Source: Paractinoplanes durhamensis | GTDB lineage: Bacteria > Actinomycetota > Actinomycetes > Mycobacteriales > Micromonosporaceae | Direction: 5' to 3' | Assembly (NCBI RefSeq): GCF_016862175.1 | Contig: NZ_BOML01000046.1 | Location: 1 to 64,000, forward strand | DNA length: 64,000 nucleotides | Shown: in pieces, positions 52,902 to 61,342 of the stretch | How the letters are laid out: each line of letters begins with the position of its first letter | Position numbering within the stretch: position 1 is the first letter of the stretch | Translations under genes and position numbers: made by a program | Notes under the pieces: generated by a model | Databases searched by the model: none | What the model saw: the letters and a program-made list of their open reading frames with translations, nothing else | What the model was told of the DNA's origin: nothing

Positions 52902-53227
52902 TGCTGCACCTCGCCTACCTGCTGGTCCTGGCAGGTTGCTTCGGGGCCGCGAGCTGGCTCGAGCCGGTGCTGCGGGTGAACGTTTTCCGCCGGTGGCGGC
53001 GGCTGTTGCTGGCCGTCGTCCCGGTGGTGATCGTCTTCGTGCTCTGGGACCTGGCGGCGATCGCGGCCGGGCACTGGCACTTCGATCCGGCGCAGACCAC
53101 CGGGATCGTCTTCCCGGGCGGCCTGCCGCTGGACGAGGTGCTGTTCTTCGCGGTGGTCCCGGTCTGCGCGATCCTCGGTTTCGAGGCGGTCCGGGCCGTC
53201 CTGGGCAAACCGGCCGGCGACGAGTGA
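52901..53227 (+). CDS. crtYc: lycopene cyclase subunit CrtYc
   Basis: A 108-residue membrane protein with three helices and the lycopene-cyclase-domain signature LPLDEVLFFAVVP. Actinobacterial CrtYc and CrtYd act as a heterodimer to form beta-rings. The GTG shares one base with the Rv2175c-like stop (TAGTG). Confidence 0.85.
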   Translation: MLHLAYLLVLAGCFGAASWLEPVLRVNVFRRWRRLLLAVVPVVIVFVLWDLAAIAAGHWHFDPAQTTGIVFPGGLPLDEVLFFAVVPVCAILGFEAVRAVLGKPAGDE

Positions 53228-53574
53228 CCTACACCGCAGCTGCCATCCTCGGCGTTCTGATCGCCGCCGTGCTGGATCTCTTCGTGCTGCGGGTGCGCCT
53301 GCTGCGCCGGGCGGTCTTCTGGGCGACCTACCCGATCATCATCACGTTCCAGCTGCTCTCGAACGGCATCCTGACCGGCCGGAACATCGTGATGTACAAC
53401 CCCGGCGACATCCTGGGGCTACGGATCGCGTACGCCCCGGTCGAGGACTTGATCTTCGGTTTTGCCCTGGTTCTGCTCACCCTCGATCTGTGGGTGTGGT
53501 GGGGCCGCCGCGGCGTGCAACGCGAGCCGAGGGCCGGCGAGGGAAGCGCGCTACTCCGCCGGCTTCGCCGATAA
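53224..53574 (+). CDS. crtYd: lycopene cyclase subunit CrtYd
   Basis: A 116-residue membrane protein with three helices and the matching signature APVEDLIFGFALVLLTL. GTGA overlap with crtYc gives balanced synthesis of the two halves. Converges on the prenyl synthase gene after 13 bp. Confidence 0.85.
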   Translation: MTYTAAAILGVLIAAVLDLFVLRVRLLRRAVFWATYPIIITFQLLSNGILTGRNIVMYNPGDILGLRIAYAPVEDLIFGFALVLLTLDLWVWWGRRGVQREPRAGEGSALLRRLRR

Positions 53575-53587
53575 CCCCCAAAAGCGC

Positions 53588-54655
53588 TTATACCGTACGT
53601 CGGGTAGCGGCGTCCGCAAGCGCACGGAGCACCGTGCGCGCCTCCTCGTCCAGGTCGGCGCCCTCGAGCGCGGCCAGCGACGCCGTCATCAGCTCGTCGA
53701 TCCGCCGCTCGGTGGCGGCCAGCGCCCCGCTGTCCCGGATCAGGGCCCGCAACCGCTCCACGCCCTCGTCGGTGAGCGACTGGTCGCCCAGACCGGTGTC
53801 CAATTCGTCCCACGCGCCGTCGCCGAGCGCCCCGAAGGCCGCCGCGACCAGGTACGTCCGCTTTCCCTCGCGCAGGTCGTCCCCGGCCGGCTTGCCGGTC
53901 TGCGACGGATCGCCGAAGACCCCCAGCACGTCGTCGCGCAGCTGGAACGCCTCCCCGAGCGGGAGCCCGAACGCCGTGTACGCCGCGAAGATCTCCGCCG
54001 GCGCTCCCGCGATGGCCGCGCCCAGCAGCAGCGGTCGCTCGACCGTGTATTTCGCGGCCTTGAAGCGGGCCACCTTGCCGGCCCGCTCCAGCGAGGTGTC
54101 CGCGGTCGCCTGGGTGAGCACGTCCAGGTACTGGCCGGCGGTCACCTCGGTGCGCATCTCGTCGAAGACCGGCCGGGCCCGGGTCAGCTCGGCCGGCGTC
54201 AGCCCCGACGTGTGCAGCAGCTCGTCCGACCAGACCAGCGCCAGATCGCCGAGCAGCACCGCCGCCGCGTCACCGAACGACGACGCCGCACCCCGCCACC
54301 CGGCCGCGGCGTGCCGGCTCTCGAACCGGCGATGCACCGACGGCTCGCCACGCCGGGTGTCCGAGCGGTCCATCAGATCGTCGTGGATCAGCGCGCTCGC
54401 CTGCACCAGCTCGAGCGCCGCGACCGCGGCCACCACCAGGTCGCTGTCGGTGCCGCCGGCCCCGCGGTAACCCCAGTAGGCGAAGGCGGGCCGCAGCCGC
54501 TTGCCACCACCCAGCACGAACGCCTCGAGCGCGTCGGACACCTCGGCCAGGGCCGGATCGATCCCGGCCAGCCGGGTGCGCTGCTCGGCGAGGAACGCGG
54601 CGAGGGCCTTGTCGACCCGAGGTCGCAGGCCGGCCACTTCGACAGGGGAGGTCAC
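53588..54655 (-). CDS. idsA: geranylgeranyl/polyprenyl diphosphate synthase
   Basis: Trans-prenyltransferase of about 355 residues. First Asp-rich motif IHDDLMDRSDTRRG, second LRDDVLGVFGDP, with GGGKRLRP and FKAAKYTVERP for diphosphate binding. It supplies C20 or longer prenyl diphosphate; next to lycopene cyclase genes it probably makes GGPP for carotenoids. Start GTG 54655 or GTG 54676. Divergent from metF. Confidence 0.9.
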   Translation of the reverse strand: MTSPVEVAGLRPRVDKALAAFLAEQRTRLAGIDPALAEVSDALEAFVLGGGKRLRPAFAYWGYRGAGGTDSDLVVAAVAALELVQASALIHDDLMDRSDTRRGEPSVHRRFESRHAAAGWRGAASSFGDAAAVLLGDLALVWSDELLHTSGLTPAELTRARPVFDEMRTEVTAGQYLDVLTQATADTSLERAGKVARFKAAKYTVERPLLLGAAIAGAPAEIFAAYTAFGLPLGEAFQLRDDVLGVFGDPSQTGKPAGDDLREGKRTYLVAAAFGALGDGAWDELDTGLGDQSLTDEGVERLRALIRDSGALAATERRIDELMTASLAALEGADLDEEARTVLRALADAATRRTV

Positions 54656-54684
54656 GGGGCAAACGCTAGCCGACACCCCGGCGG

Positions 54685-54690
54685 TAGAGT
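54685..54690 (+). promoter_or_regulatory. -10 hexamer of metF
   Basis: TAGAGT, 7 bases before the GTG start, consistent with a leaderless mRNA. No clear -35 can be picked. Confidence 0.4.
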
Positions 54691-54697
54691 CTCCGAC

Positions 54698-55621
54698 GTG
54701 GCTCTCGGACTTCCTTCACGTTTACCCGGCACACCGGCGATCGGTGAGCTGATCCGGGGTGCCGGGCCGACCTTCTCGTTCGAGTTCTTCCCGCCCAAGA
54801 CGGCCGAGGGCGAAAAGCTGCTCTGGCGGGCCATCCGCGAGCTGGAGACGCTGCGGCCGAGTTTCGTCTCGATCACGTACGGCGCGGGCGGCACCACGCG
54901 GGACACCACCGTCGCGGTCACCGAGCGGGTCGCCACCGAGACCACCCTGCTGCCGATGGCGCACCTGACCGCGGTCAACCACTCGATCGCCGAGCTGCGC
55001 AACGTGATCGGCCGGCTGGCCGGCGCGGGCATCCGCAACGTCCTGGCCGTGCGCGGCGACCCGCCCGGCGACCCGATGGGCGAGTGGGTGCAGCACCCCG
55101 AGGGCGTCCTCTACGCCGAGGACCTGGTCCGGCTCCTGAAGGAGTCGGGCGACTTCAGCGTGGGCGTGGCCGCCTTCCCCTACAAGCATCCCCGCTCGGC
55201 CGACACCGACACCGACACCGCCAACTTCGTCCGCAAATGCCGGGCCGGCGCCGACTTCGCGATCACCCAGATGTTCTTCGACGCCGACGAATATCTGCGC
55301 CTGCGCGACCGGGTGGCCGCGGCGAGCTGCGAGACCCCGATCGTGCCCGGCGTGATGCCGGTGACCCGGATGGCCACCATCGAGCGATCCTCGCAGCTGT
55401 CCGGCGCGCCGTTCCCGCCGAAGCTGCTGGAGCGTTTCGAGCGGGTCGCCGGCGACGAGGCGGCGGTGCGGGAGCTGGGCATCGAGGCGTGCGCCGAGAT
55501 GTGCGCGAAGCTGCTCGACGAGGGCGTGCCGGGCATCCACTTCATCACGCTCAACCGCTCGACGGCGACCCGCGAGGTGTGGCAGCTGCTCTCCCCCGCC
55601 CAGATCGCCGCCGCCGCATAA
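54698..55621 (+). CDS. metF: 5,10-methylenetetrahydrofolate reductase
   Basis: FAD-dependent MTHFR, 307 residues, making 5-methyl-THF for methionine synthesis. Signatures: PTFSFEFFPPKTAEGE (catalytic Glu), SITYGAGGTTRDTT, LAVRGDPPGDP and ADFAITQMFFDAD. Starts with GTG; followed after 8 bp by the phosphatidyltransferase gene. The same metF/prenyl-synthase adjacency occurs in mycobacteria (Rv2172c-Rv2173). Confidence 0.92.
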   Translation: MALGLPSRLPGTPAIGELIRGAGPTFSFEFFPPKTAEGEKLLWRAIRELETLRPSFVSITYGAGGTTRDTTVAVTERVATETTLLPMAHLTAVNHSIAELRNVIGRLAGAGIRNVLAVRGDPPGDPMGEWVQHPEGVLYAEDLVRLLKESGDFSVGVAAFPYKHPRSADTDTDTANFVRKCRAGADFAITQMFFDADEYLRLRDRVAAASCETPIVPGVMPVTRMATIERSSQLSGAPFPPKLLERFERVAGDEAAVRELGIEACAEMCAKLLDEGVPGIHFITLNRSTATREVWQLLSPAQIAAAA

Positions 55622-55629
55622 CACCCCAC

Positions 55630-56280
55630 ATGACCTGGGACGAGTACGCCGTGGCCTGGTCCCGGCTGCACGGCGGATTCAATCCGTCCACGGCCATGCC
55701 CGTGGTCCGCGGTTGGGTGCACACGGCGTACACCATCGGCTCTTTTCTCGGTAGTAAGCGCATCGGGCCCTCGGCCGTGACCACCGGGGGTCTGATCCTG
55801 TGTTTCGGTGTTCCCGCGCTCGCGCCGCTGAGCGGATGGGGCCTCGTTGCCGGCGCGATCCTGGTGCTGCTGGCGGCGCTCGCCGACACGCTCGACGGCG
55901 CCGTCGCGGTGGTCACCGGCAAGGCCAGCCGGCTCGGCTACGTGTACGACTCGGTCGCCGACCGGCTCGGCGAGGCGGCCTGGCTGCTCGCGTTCTGGCT
56001 GGCCGGAGCGCCGGGCGGACTGGTGGTCGCGGCGGGCGCGGCGAGCTGGCTCCATGAATACGTGCGGGCCCGCGCGACCGCCGCCGGAATGACCGAGATC
56101 GGCGTGGTCACGGTCGCCGAACGCCCGGTACGGGTGATCGTGGCGATCGCCGGACTGCTGGGCACCGCAGCCCTGGGCTCTTTTCTGGCCCAAATGTCGA
56201 TGATCGTGTGGATCTTCCTGGCCGCGACCGGGTTGCTGCAGCTCACCGTGGCCGTGCGACGACAGCTCGGAGATCGTTAA
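55630..56280 (+). CDS. CDP-alcohol phosphatidyltransferase
   Basis: A 216-residue membrane enzyme with about six helices. The CDP-alcohol motif is ADTLDGAVAVVTGKASRLG then YVYDSVAD, with the four metal-binding aspartates in place; the usual Arg of D-G-x2-A-R is replaced. Transfers a phosphatidyl or related group to an alcohol; head group unknown. Probably co-transcribed with metF. Confidence 0.85.
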   Translation: MTWDEYAVAWSRLHGGFNPSTAMPVVRGWVHTAYTIGSFLGSKRIGPSAVTTGGLILCFGVPALAPLSGWGLVAGAILVLLAALADTLDGAVAVVTGKASRLGYVYDSVADRLGEAAWLLAFWLAGAPGGLVVAAGAASWLHEYVRARATAAGMTEIGVVTVAERPVRVIVAIAGLLGTAALGSFLAQMSMIVWIFLAATGLLQLTVAVRRQLGDR

Positions 56281-56347
56281 TCGGTTGTCCGAGGTGGACC
56301 ACTTTTCTACCGTGTTGTCATCGCTCAGTCACGGGGAGGTGGCCACG

Positions 56348-56785
56348 ATGAGCGCGGTTCTGGTCCTCAACGCCGACTGCGGCCCGCTGCACCGGGTCAG
56401 TCTCCGGCACGCCGTCCGCATGCTGTTCCGGCAGGTCGCCGTGGTGCACGAGGCCGAGCCGGACCGCCGGATCGGCGTCTACCCGATGCCCACCGTCGTG
56501 CGGCTGGTCAGCTACGTGGTGACGCGCTGGCGGCACAGCCGCGGCCCGGTGTGGTCACGCGCCGGCGTGCTGGCCCGCGACCACGGCGCCTGCGCCTACT
56601 GCGGCGCCCAGGCCTCCACCATCGACCACGTGCTGCCCCGCTCGCGCGGCGGCGCCAACGAATGGACCAACACGGTGGCCGCGTGCGGCCGCTGCAACAA
56701 CCGCAAGCGCGACCGGACGCCGGCCGAGGCCCGGATGCCCTTGCGGACGCGGCCGTACGCACCGACCTGGGCGACGTTCGCATAA
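56348..56785 (+). CDS. HNH endonuclease-like protein
   Basis: A 145-residue protein. The C-terminal HNH core has paired zinc cysteines CAYCG and CGRCN around IDHVLPRSRGGANEWTN. Widespread in actinobacteria as a single chromosomal gene; biological role not established. The ATG at 56348 follows GGGAGGTGG; an in-frame TTG at 56285 is less likely. Confidence 0.85.
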   Translation: MSAVLVLNADCGPLHRVSLRHAVRMLFRQVAVVHEAEPDRRIGVYPMPTVVRLVSYVVTRWRHSRGPVWSRAGVLARDHGACAYCGAQASTIDHVLPRSRGGANEWTNTVAACGRCNNRKRDRTPAEARMPLRTRPYAPTWATFA

Positions 56786-56792
56786 TTCGCGG

Positions 56793-56824
56793 CCGGCGGG
56801 CCGACACGGGGGCAGGCCCGCCGG
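56793..56824 (+). terminator. hairpin after the HNH gene
   Basis: CCGGCGGGCC and GGCCCGCCGG form a perfect 10-bp stem with a 12-nt loop just past the stop codon. Confidence 0.7.
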
Positions 56825-56875
56825 TCGTCAGTATTCGGGGCTGAATTCCGAGCTGTTTCCGCAGCTCAGAGCGTT

Positions 56876-56898
56876 TTGTCGTACAGGTGTGCGAACAT
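56876..56898 (+). promoter_or_regulatory. PafBC-like element with LexA half-site
   Basis: TTGTCGTAC, 8 bases, GAACAT: identical -35 part and spacing to the HEPN-gene promoter, but the -10 has one mismatch to TAnnnT. CGAACATGT within it is the left half of an SOS box. If used, the transcript would start at the GTG at 56905. Confidence 0.35.
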
Positions 56899-58473
56899 GT
56901 CGGGGTGCTGGAGGACCTGACCGAGATCCGCGACCTGCTCGCCAAGTGCGACGGACCGCTGTGGTCGCGCGCCGACAGCGAGGTGCTGGCCGGCCTGGAA
57001 ACCGCGTGGGCCTGCGCCCAGCAGACCCTGGCGATCACCGCCCGCCTGATCCACGAGGCCGAGTCGCGAGGCATCCCGCAACAGGAGGCGCAGTCCAGCA
57101 CCCCGGTGTGGCTGCGGCAGCGGCTGCGCACCAGCATCTGGGAAGCCAAGCAACTGACCGCACTCGCCGCTGCCCTGGCCCGCTTCCCCGCCCTCGACGC
57201 CGCGATCACCGCGGGCACCCTCTCCGCCGACCAGGTCCGCACGATCGCTACGGCCCTGACCGCCCTGCCCACCGACACCGGCCCCGCCAAGACCACCGAG
57301 GCCGAGTCCGCGCTGATAGCCTTCGCCGCCGACTTCGACCCCACCAACCTGGCCAGGCTGGGCGCCCGCATCCTCGCGTACATCGACCCGGAGGCCGCCG
57401 ACCGCCACGACGCGGAGCTGCTGAAACGCCAGGAGGAAAACGCCCGCCGCAGCCGGGGTTTCACGATGAGCCCGTTCGGCGACGGCCGGGTGCGCCTGTC
57501 CGGCTGGCTGGACACCACCGCCGCCGCCACGGTGAACGCCGCCCTCGATCCACTGTGCCACCCCGGCCAGGACGCCCAGATCGACGCCGACCTGACCCGC
57601 ACACCGGCCCAGCGCCGAGCAGACGCCCTGGTCGACATCTGCAACCGGGTCCTACGCCAGGGAGACCTGCCCACCTCCGGCGGAGACCCGGCCCAGCTGG
57701 TGGTAACAATCCCCCTCGACACCCTCCGAACCACCCCGGCGACCGCGTTCACCCCGACCAAGGCGCCCACCCCGCCCACAGCGGCCAGCGCAGCCAACCC
57801 GCCCAGCGCGACCGGCGCGCCCAGCCCGACCAGCGCGCCCAGCCCGGCCAGCGCCGCCGCCGCGGCCACCCCATCCAGCGTGCCCAGCCCGCCGAGCGCC
57901 GCCGACCCGCCCAGCGCCGGCGCCCCGCCCAGCGCGACCACCGCCACCAGAGCGCGCAGCGCCGCCAGACCGCCAAGCCCGACCGCCGCGACCAGCGCGG
58001 CCAACCCGCCCAGCGCGGCCAGCGCGGCAGCCTCGGTCGGCGGGGGCGGTTGCGGTCGGCTGGATACCGGAGCCCCGGTCGGCGCCACCGAAGCACGCCT
58101 GCTGGCGTGCGACGCCCGGGTGGTCCCAGCCGTTCTCGGCACCGACGGGCAGGTCCTCGACGTCGGGCAAGCCCGCCGCCTGTTCACCGGCCCGCTACGC
58201 CGGGCCCTCGTCCTCCGGGATCGGGGCTGCAGCTTCCCCGGCTGCGATCGCCCTGCCGCGTGGTGCGAGGGCCATCATCTGATCCCGTGGGCCGACGGTG
58301 GACCAACAGCGCTGTCCAACGCCTGCCTGCTCTGCCGACATCACCACCGCGTCATCCACCACACCGATTGGAAGGCCCGCCTCGCCACGGACGGCCACCC
58401 CGAATTCATCCCACCCGCCACCGTCGACGCACAACGCCGCCCCCGGCGCAACATCTTCCACCGACGCGAATAG
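56887..58473 (+). CDS. 13E12-type DUF222/HNH protein
   Basis: A 528-residue DUF222 protein with C-terminal HNH nuclease (CSFPGCDRPAAWCEGHHLIPWADGGPT, CLLCRHHHRVIHH), homologous to the 13E12 repeat family of mycobacteria, where some members are damage-induced. Residues 1-285 are the DUF222 helices. Residues about 290-385 are a Pro/Ala/Ser insert of tandem P-P-S-A-x-x-A type that splits the protein. Start GTG 56887, or GTG 56905 (VLEDLTEIRD), which would be leaderless from the overlapping element. Confidence 0.82.
   Translation: MCEHVGVLEDLTEIRDLLAKCDGPLWSRADSEVLAGLETAWACAQQTLAITARLIHEAESRGIPQQEAQSSTPVWLRQRLRTSIWEAKQLTALAAALARFPALDAAITAGTLSADQVRTIATALTALPTDTGPAKTTEAESALIAFAADFDPTNLARLGARILAYIDPEAADRHDAELLKRQEENARRSRGFTMSPFGDGRVRLSGWLDTTAAATVNAALDPLCHPGQDAQIDADLTRTPAQRRADALVDICNRVLRQGDLPTSGGDPAQLVVTIPLDTLRTTPATAFTPTKAPTPPTAASAANPPSATGAPSPTSAPSPASAAAAATPSSVPSPPSAADPPSAGAPPSATTATRARSAARPPSPTAATSAANPPSAASAAASVGGGGCGRLDTGAPVGATEARLLACDARVVPAVLGTDGQVLDVGQARRLFTGPLRRALVLRDRGCSFPGCDRPAAWCEGHHLIPWADGGPTALSNACLLCRHHHRVIHHTDWKARLATDGHPEFIPPATVDAQRRPRRNIFHRRE
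57766..58035. repeat. coding repeat in the DUF222/HNH gene
   Basis: Degenerate tandem units around CCGCCCAGCGCGGCCA coding Pro-Pro-Ser-Ala-type peptides. The insert separates the DUF222 part from the HNH part and keeps the frame. Confidence 0.75.
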
Positions 58474-58542
58474 GCAAGACCCGCCATCGGCGGCGCCCCT
58501 CAGCCAGCCGCACTCCTCAGCGGCGGAGCCCAACGGCCCGCC

Positions 58543-58661
58543 CGCCCAGCCACGTGCTGCGCCCCAGCTACGTGTCGCACCCAGCCACGTGTCGCACCCA
58601 GCCACGCATCGCACCCAGCCACGCATCGCACCCAGCCACGCATCGCACCCAGCCACGCATA
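58543..58661. repeat. 17-bp tandem array
   Basis: Six to seven units of GCACCCAGCCACGCATC and variants, the last four almost identical (from 58594). It lies between the convergent DUF222 and formaldehyde dehydrogenase genes. No coding function is evident in the 241-bp interval. Confidence 0.9.
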
Positions 58662-58714
58662 GGCGGCCATGACCGGGTGCGGGCCGGCGTACGCGCGCCG
58701 GCCCGCATCGGACG

Positions 58715-59959
58715 TCACCCCTTCGATCGCACCATGCCGTGCGGGTCCAGCACGTACTTCTTCGCGGCGCCGGAGTCGAAGTCCTGGTAGCCCTGCGGCG
58801 CCTGGTCCAGGGGGATCGCCGTGGCGTTGACGTTCTTCGCGATCTGCACCCGGTCGTGCAGGATCGCCATCATCAGGTTCCGGTTGTACTTCATCACCGG
58901 GCACTGGCCGGTGACGAACGAGTGCGACTTGGCCCAGCCCAGACCCAGGCGCAGCGACAGCGAACCAACCTTGGCCGCCTCGTCGACGCCGCCCGGGTCG
59001 CCGGTCACGTAGAGGCCGGGGATACCGATGGCGCCGCCGGCCCGGGTGATCTCCATCAGCGAGTTCAGCACCGTTGCCGGCATCTCGGTCTGCGCGTCCT
59101 GGCCGTGCCCCCGGGCCTCGAAGCCGACCGCGTCGACCGCGGAGTCGACAAGCGGCTGGCCGATCGCCGGGGCGTCCCTGCCGAGGATCTGCTGGACCTG
59201 CTCGGCCGGGTCGCCGTCCGCGACGTTGACGGTTTCGCAGCCGAAACTGCGGGCCTGCGCGAGGCGTTCCTCATTGAGGTCGCCGACGATCACGACGGCT
59301 GCGCCGAGCAGCCACGCCGAGGTGGCCGCGGCCAGACCGACCGGGCCGGCGCCGGCGATGTAGACGGTCGAGCCGGTGGTCACGCCGGCACTGACACAAC
59401 CGTGATAGCCGGTCGGGAAGATGTCGGTGAGCATCGCCAGGTCGAGGATCTTCTCCAGGGCCTGGTCCCGGTCGGGGAACTTCAGCAGGTTCCAGTCCGC
59501 GTACGGGACGAGCACGTACTCCGCCTGCCCGCCGACCCAGCCGCCCATGTCGACGTAGCCGTACGCCGAACCCGGCCGATCGGGGTTGACGTTGAGACAG
59601 ACGCCGGTCTTGCCCTCCTTGCAGTTGCGGCAGCGGCCGCAGGCGATGTTGAACGGCACCGAGCAGATGTCGCCGACCTTGACGAACTCGACGTCCGAAC
59701 CGACGTCGATGACCTCGCCGGTGATCTCGTGACCGAGCACGAGCCCTTCCGGCGCGGTGGTGCGCCCGCGGACCATGTGCTGGTCGCTGCCGCAGATGTT
59801 GCTGGCCACGGTCCGCAGGATCGCCCCGTGCGGCGTACGGCGGCCGATGTTGGCCTTGTTGACGCCGGGACCGTCCCGCATCTCGTAGCCCGGATAAGCG
59901 ATGTCCTGGATCTCGACCTTGCCGGGGCCCTGATAGACCACTGCGCGATTGGCTGGCAT
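58715..59959 (-). CDS. fdhA: glutathione-independent formaldehyde dehydrogenase
   Basis: Zinc-dependent medium-chain dehydrogenase, 414 residues, closest in pattern to Pseudomonas FDH. Catalytic zinc ligands lie in NICGSDQHM and GHEITGE; structural zinc cysteines in CGRCRNCKEGKTGVC; NAD motif GAGPVGLAAA. The internal segment DAVGFEARGHG is typical of this subgroup. It oxidises formaldehyde to formate with tightly bound NAD. Confidence 0.9.
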   Translation of the reverse strand: MPANRAVVYQGPGKVEIQDIAYPGYEMRDGPGVNKANIGRRTPHGAILRTVASNICGSDQHMVRGRTTAPEGLVLGHEITGEVIDVGSDVEFVKVGDICSVPFNIACGRCRNCKEGKTGVCLNVNPDRPGSAYGYVDMGGWVGGQAEYVLVPYADWNLLKFPDRDQALEKILDLAMLTDIFPTGYHGCVSAGVTTGSTVYIAGAGPVGLAAATSAWLLGAAVVIVGDLNEERLAQARSFGCETVNVADGDPAEQVQQILGRDAPAIGQPLVDSAVDAVGFEARGHGQDAQTEMPATVLNSLMEITRAGGAIGIPGLYVTGDPGGVDEAAKVGSLSLRLGLGWAKSHSFVTGQCPVMKYNRNLMMAILHDRVQIAKNVNATAIPLDQAPQGYQDFDSGAAKKYVLDPHGMVRSKG

Positions 59960-60071
59960 CGTTGCCTCCCATCGTCGGAACGGCGACGGATAGTCACGCC
60001 GCCATTACGGCCATGTAACGCCGACCGGGCCGGAAACAGAACCGTCGATTGTGACAAGTCCTGCCGATTCA

Positions 60072-60183
60072 GACATCCCTGCTTCAGACATCCCTGCTTC
60101 AGACATCCCTGCTTCAGACATCCCTGCTTCAGACATCCCTGCTTCAGGCATCGCCGCTTCAGACATCGCTGCTTCAGGCATCA
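60072..60183. repeat. 15-bp array abutting the ldcA stop
   Basis: Five perfect GACATCCCTGCTTCA units (60072-60146), then two variants and a partial unit that contains the TCA of the minus-strand stop (60181-60183). Everything left of the stop is untranslated. The rest of the 220-bp gap to fdhA shows only a weak TTAC/GTAA dyad near 60005. Confidence 0.95.
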
Positions 60184-61167
60184 CCGCGCTACCGCAGGGT
60201 CGAGCAATGACAGGGTCCGCTGCTGCGCATCGAGGTCGGCGCGGATGCCGACCGGCATCGGCAGGTTCGGGCCGGCGTGCCCGATCTCGACGTTGCCCAG
60301 CACCGGGATGTCACGGTCGCCGAGCACGTCGAGGACGATCTCGGCAAGGGGCGATTCGTCGAGCCCGGCGATGTCGCGCGGGATGCCCACGACCATGCCG
60401 GCGATCCGATCGAGGATGCCGGAGTGCCGCATCACCTGCAGATAACTCCATACGTACGAGGCATGGCCGCCGAGCTCCTCCCAGAACAGCACAGCACCGT
60501 CGAACCGCTCGAGCGGCACCGCGAACGGCGTCGCCTGCACCAGCGCGATGCGGTTGATCACGCCGCCGATCAGCGGGCCCTGGACGCGACCGGGTCGCCA
60601 GCACTCCCACGACGGGCTCGCCGGCAGCGCACCGATCGCCGCGGTATCGGTCAGCAACCTCGCGTACAGCTTCTCGAGCTCCGCCCGGCGTGCCGCAGGC
60701 GCCGCCTGCCAGTGTCCGCCGAAGCCGGGCACGGCCATATCGGCATGAAACCCGACCAGGCCCGTACGGGCATGCAGCACCAGATGCAGCAGGGAGATGT
60801 CGCTGTAGCCGAGAATCGGCTTGGGATCGGCCCGGATCGCTTCGAAGTCGATCAGGTCGAGGTAACCGAACACCGTCTGGCCGCCGTCACTCGCCACGAT
60901 CGCCCGGACCTCCGGGTCACGAAGAAGACCGTTGAGCTCCGCGGCGATCTCGGCCGGCGCGGCCGCACTCCACCACCGCTGCCGCCCGACCTGCAGCAGC
61001 GGTGCCCGGCGCACCCGAAACCCCATTCCCTGGAGTACGGCCACCGTCTGCTCGACATTCCTTTCGTACGCCGAGGGCAGCGGCCCGGACAGCGCAGCGA
61101 TGACGACGAGATCGCCGGGCCGCAGCGCACGGGGTCGAAGCAGCCGAGGTGACGCCGAAACGGTCAT
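60181..61167 (-). CDS. S66 peptidase, LD-carboxypeptidase/MccF-like
   Basis: Serine carboxypeptidase of family S66, about 328 residues. Nucleophile region IVASDGGQTVFGYLDLIDF, then ILGYSDISLLHLVLHARTGLVGFHADM, GGVINRI with FWEELGG for the catalytic Glu, and GHAGPNLPMPVG for the His. It resembles the MccF-type more than muropeptide LdcA, so it may inactivate microcin-C-like or aminoacyl-nucleotide compounds instead of trimming peptidoglycan. The ATG at 61167 (MTVSASPRLLRP) is the start; longer in-frame readings pass through the 17-bp array. Confidence 0.82.
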   Translation of the reverse strand: MTVSASPRLLRPRALRPGDLVVIAALSGPLPSAYERNVEQTVAVLQGMGFRVRRAPLLQVGRQRWWSAAAPAEIAAELNGLLRDPEVRAIVASDGGQTVFGYLDLIDFEAIRADPKPILGYSDISLLHLVLHARTGLVGFHADMAVPGFGGHWQAAPAARRAELEKLYARLLTDTAAIGALPASPSWECWRPGRVQGPLIGGVINRIALVQATPFAVPLERFDGAVLFWEELGGHASYVWSYLQVMRHSGILDRIAGMVVGIPRDIAGLDESPLAEIVLDVLGDRDIPVLGNVEIGHAGPNLPMPVGIRADLDAQQRTLSLLDPAVAR

Positions 61168-61219
61168 CAGCGCAGTATTCGCACCCGCGCGACAGCCGGC
61201 CACGCATTTCCGCCCGCCC

Positions 61220-61278
61220 CGCACATCCGGCCACCACGCACATCCGGCCACTACGCACATCCGGCCACTACGCACATA
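61220..61278. repeat. 17-bp array upstream of ldcA
   Basis: Units CGCACATCCGGCCACCA, CGCACATCCGGCCACTA (twice) and a partial, in perfect register, between the divergent S66-peptidase and MarR genes. Confidence 0.92.
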
Positions 61279-61300
61279 CAGGCAGAGTCGTCCCGGCGAC

Positions 61301-61324
61301 GGATCATCTGGTAGCGGATGATCC
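61301..61324. promoter_or_regulatory. MarR operator, marR promoter
   Basis: GGATCATC, 8 bases, GATGATCC: perfect dyad whose core ..TAGCGGAT-ATC recurs upstream of the MFS gene. A TAGGAT -10 lies at 61330-61335, 7 bases before the marR ATG. Confidence 0.65.
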
Positions 61325-61342
61325 GCGGCTAGGATTGCCCCC

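Noticed and set aside
56887..58473. DUF222/13E12 gene as a transposon or phage element
   Set aside because: No terminal repeats, integrase or target duplication are visible; such genes are ordinary multi-copy genes in actinobacteria.
58543..60176. Possible CRISPR arrays at the regular repeats
   Set aside because: Units of 15-17 bp are directly contiguous with no spacers and no cas genes are present.
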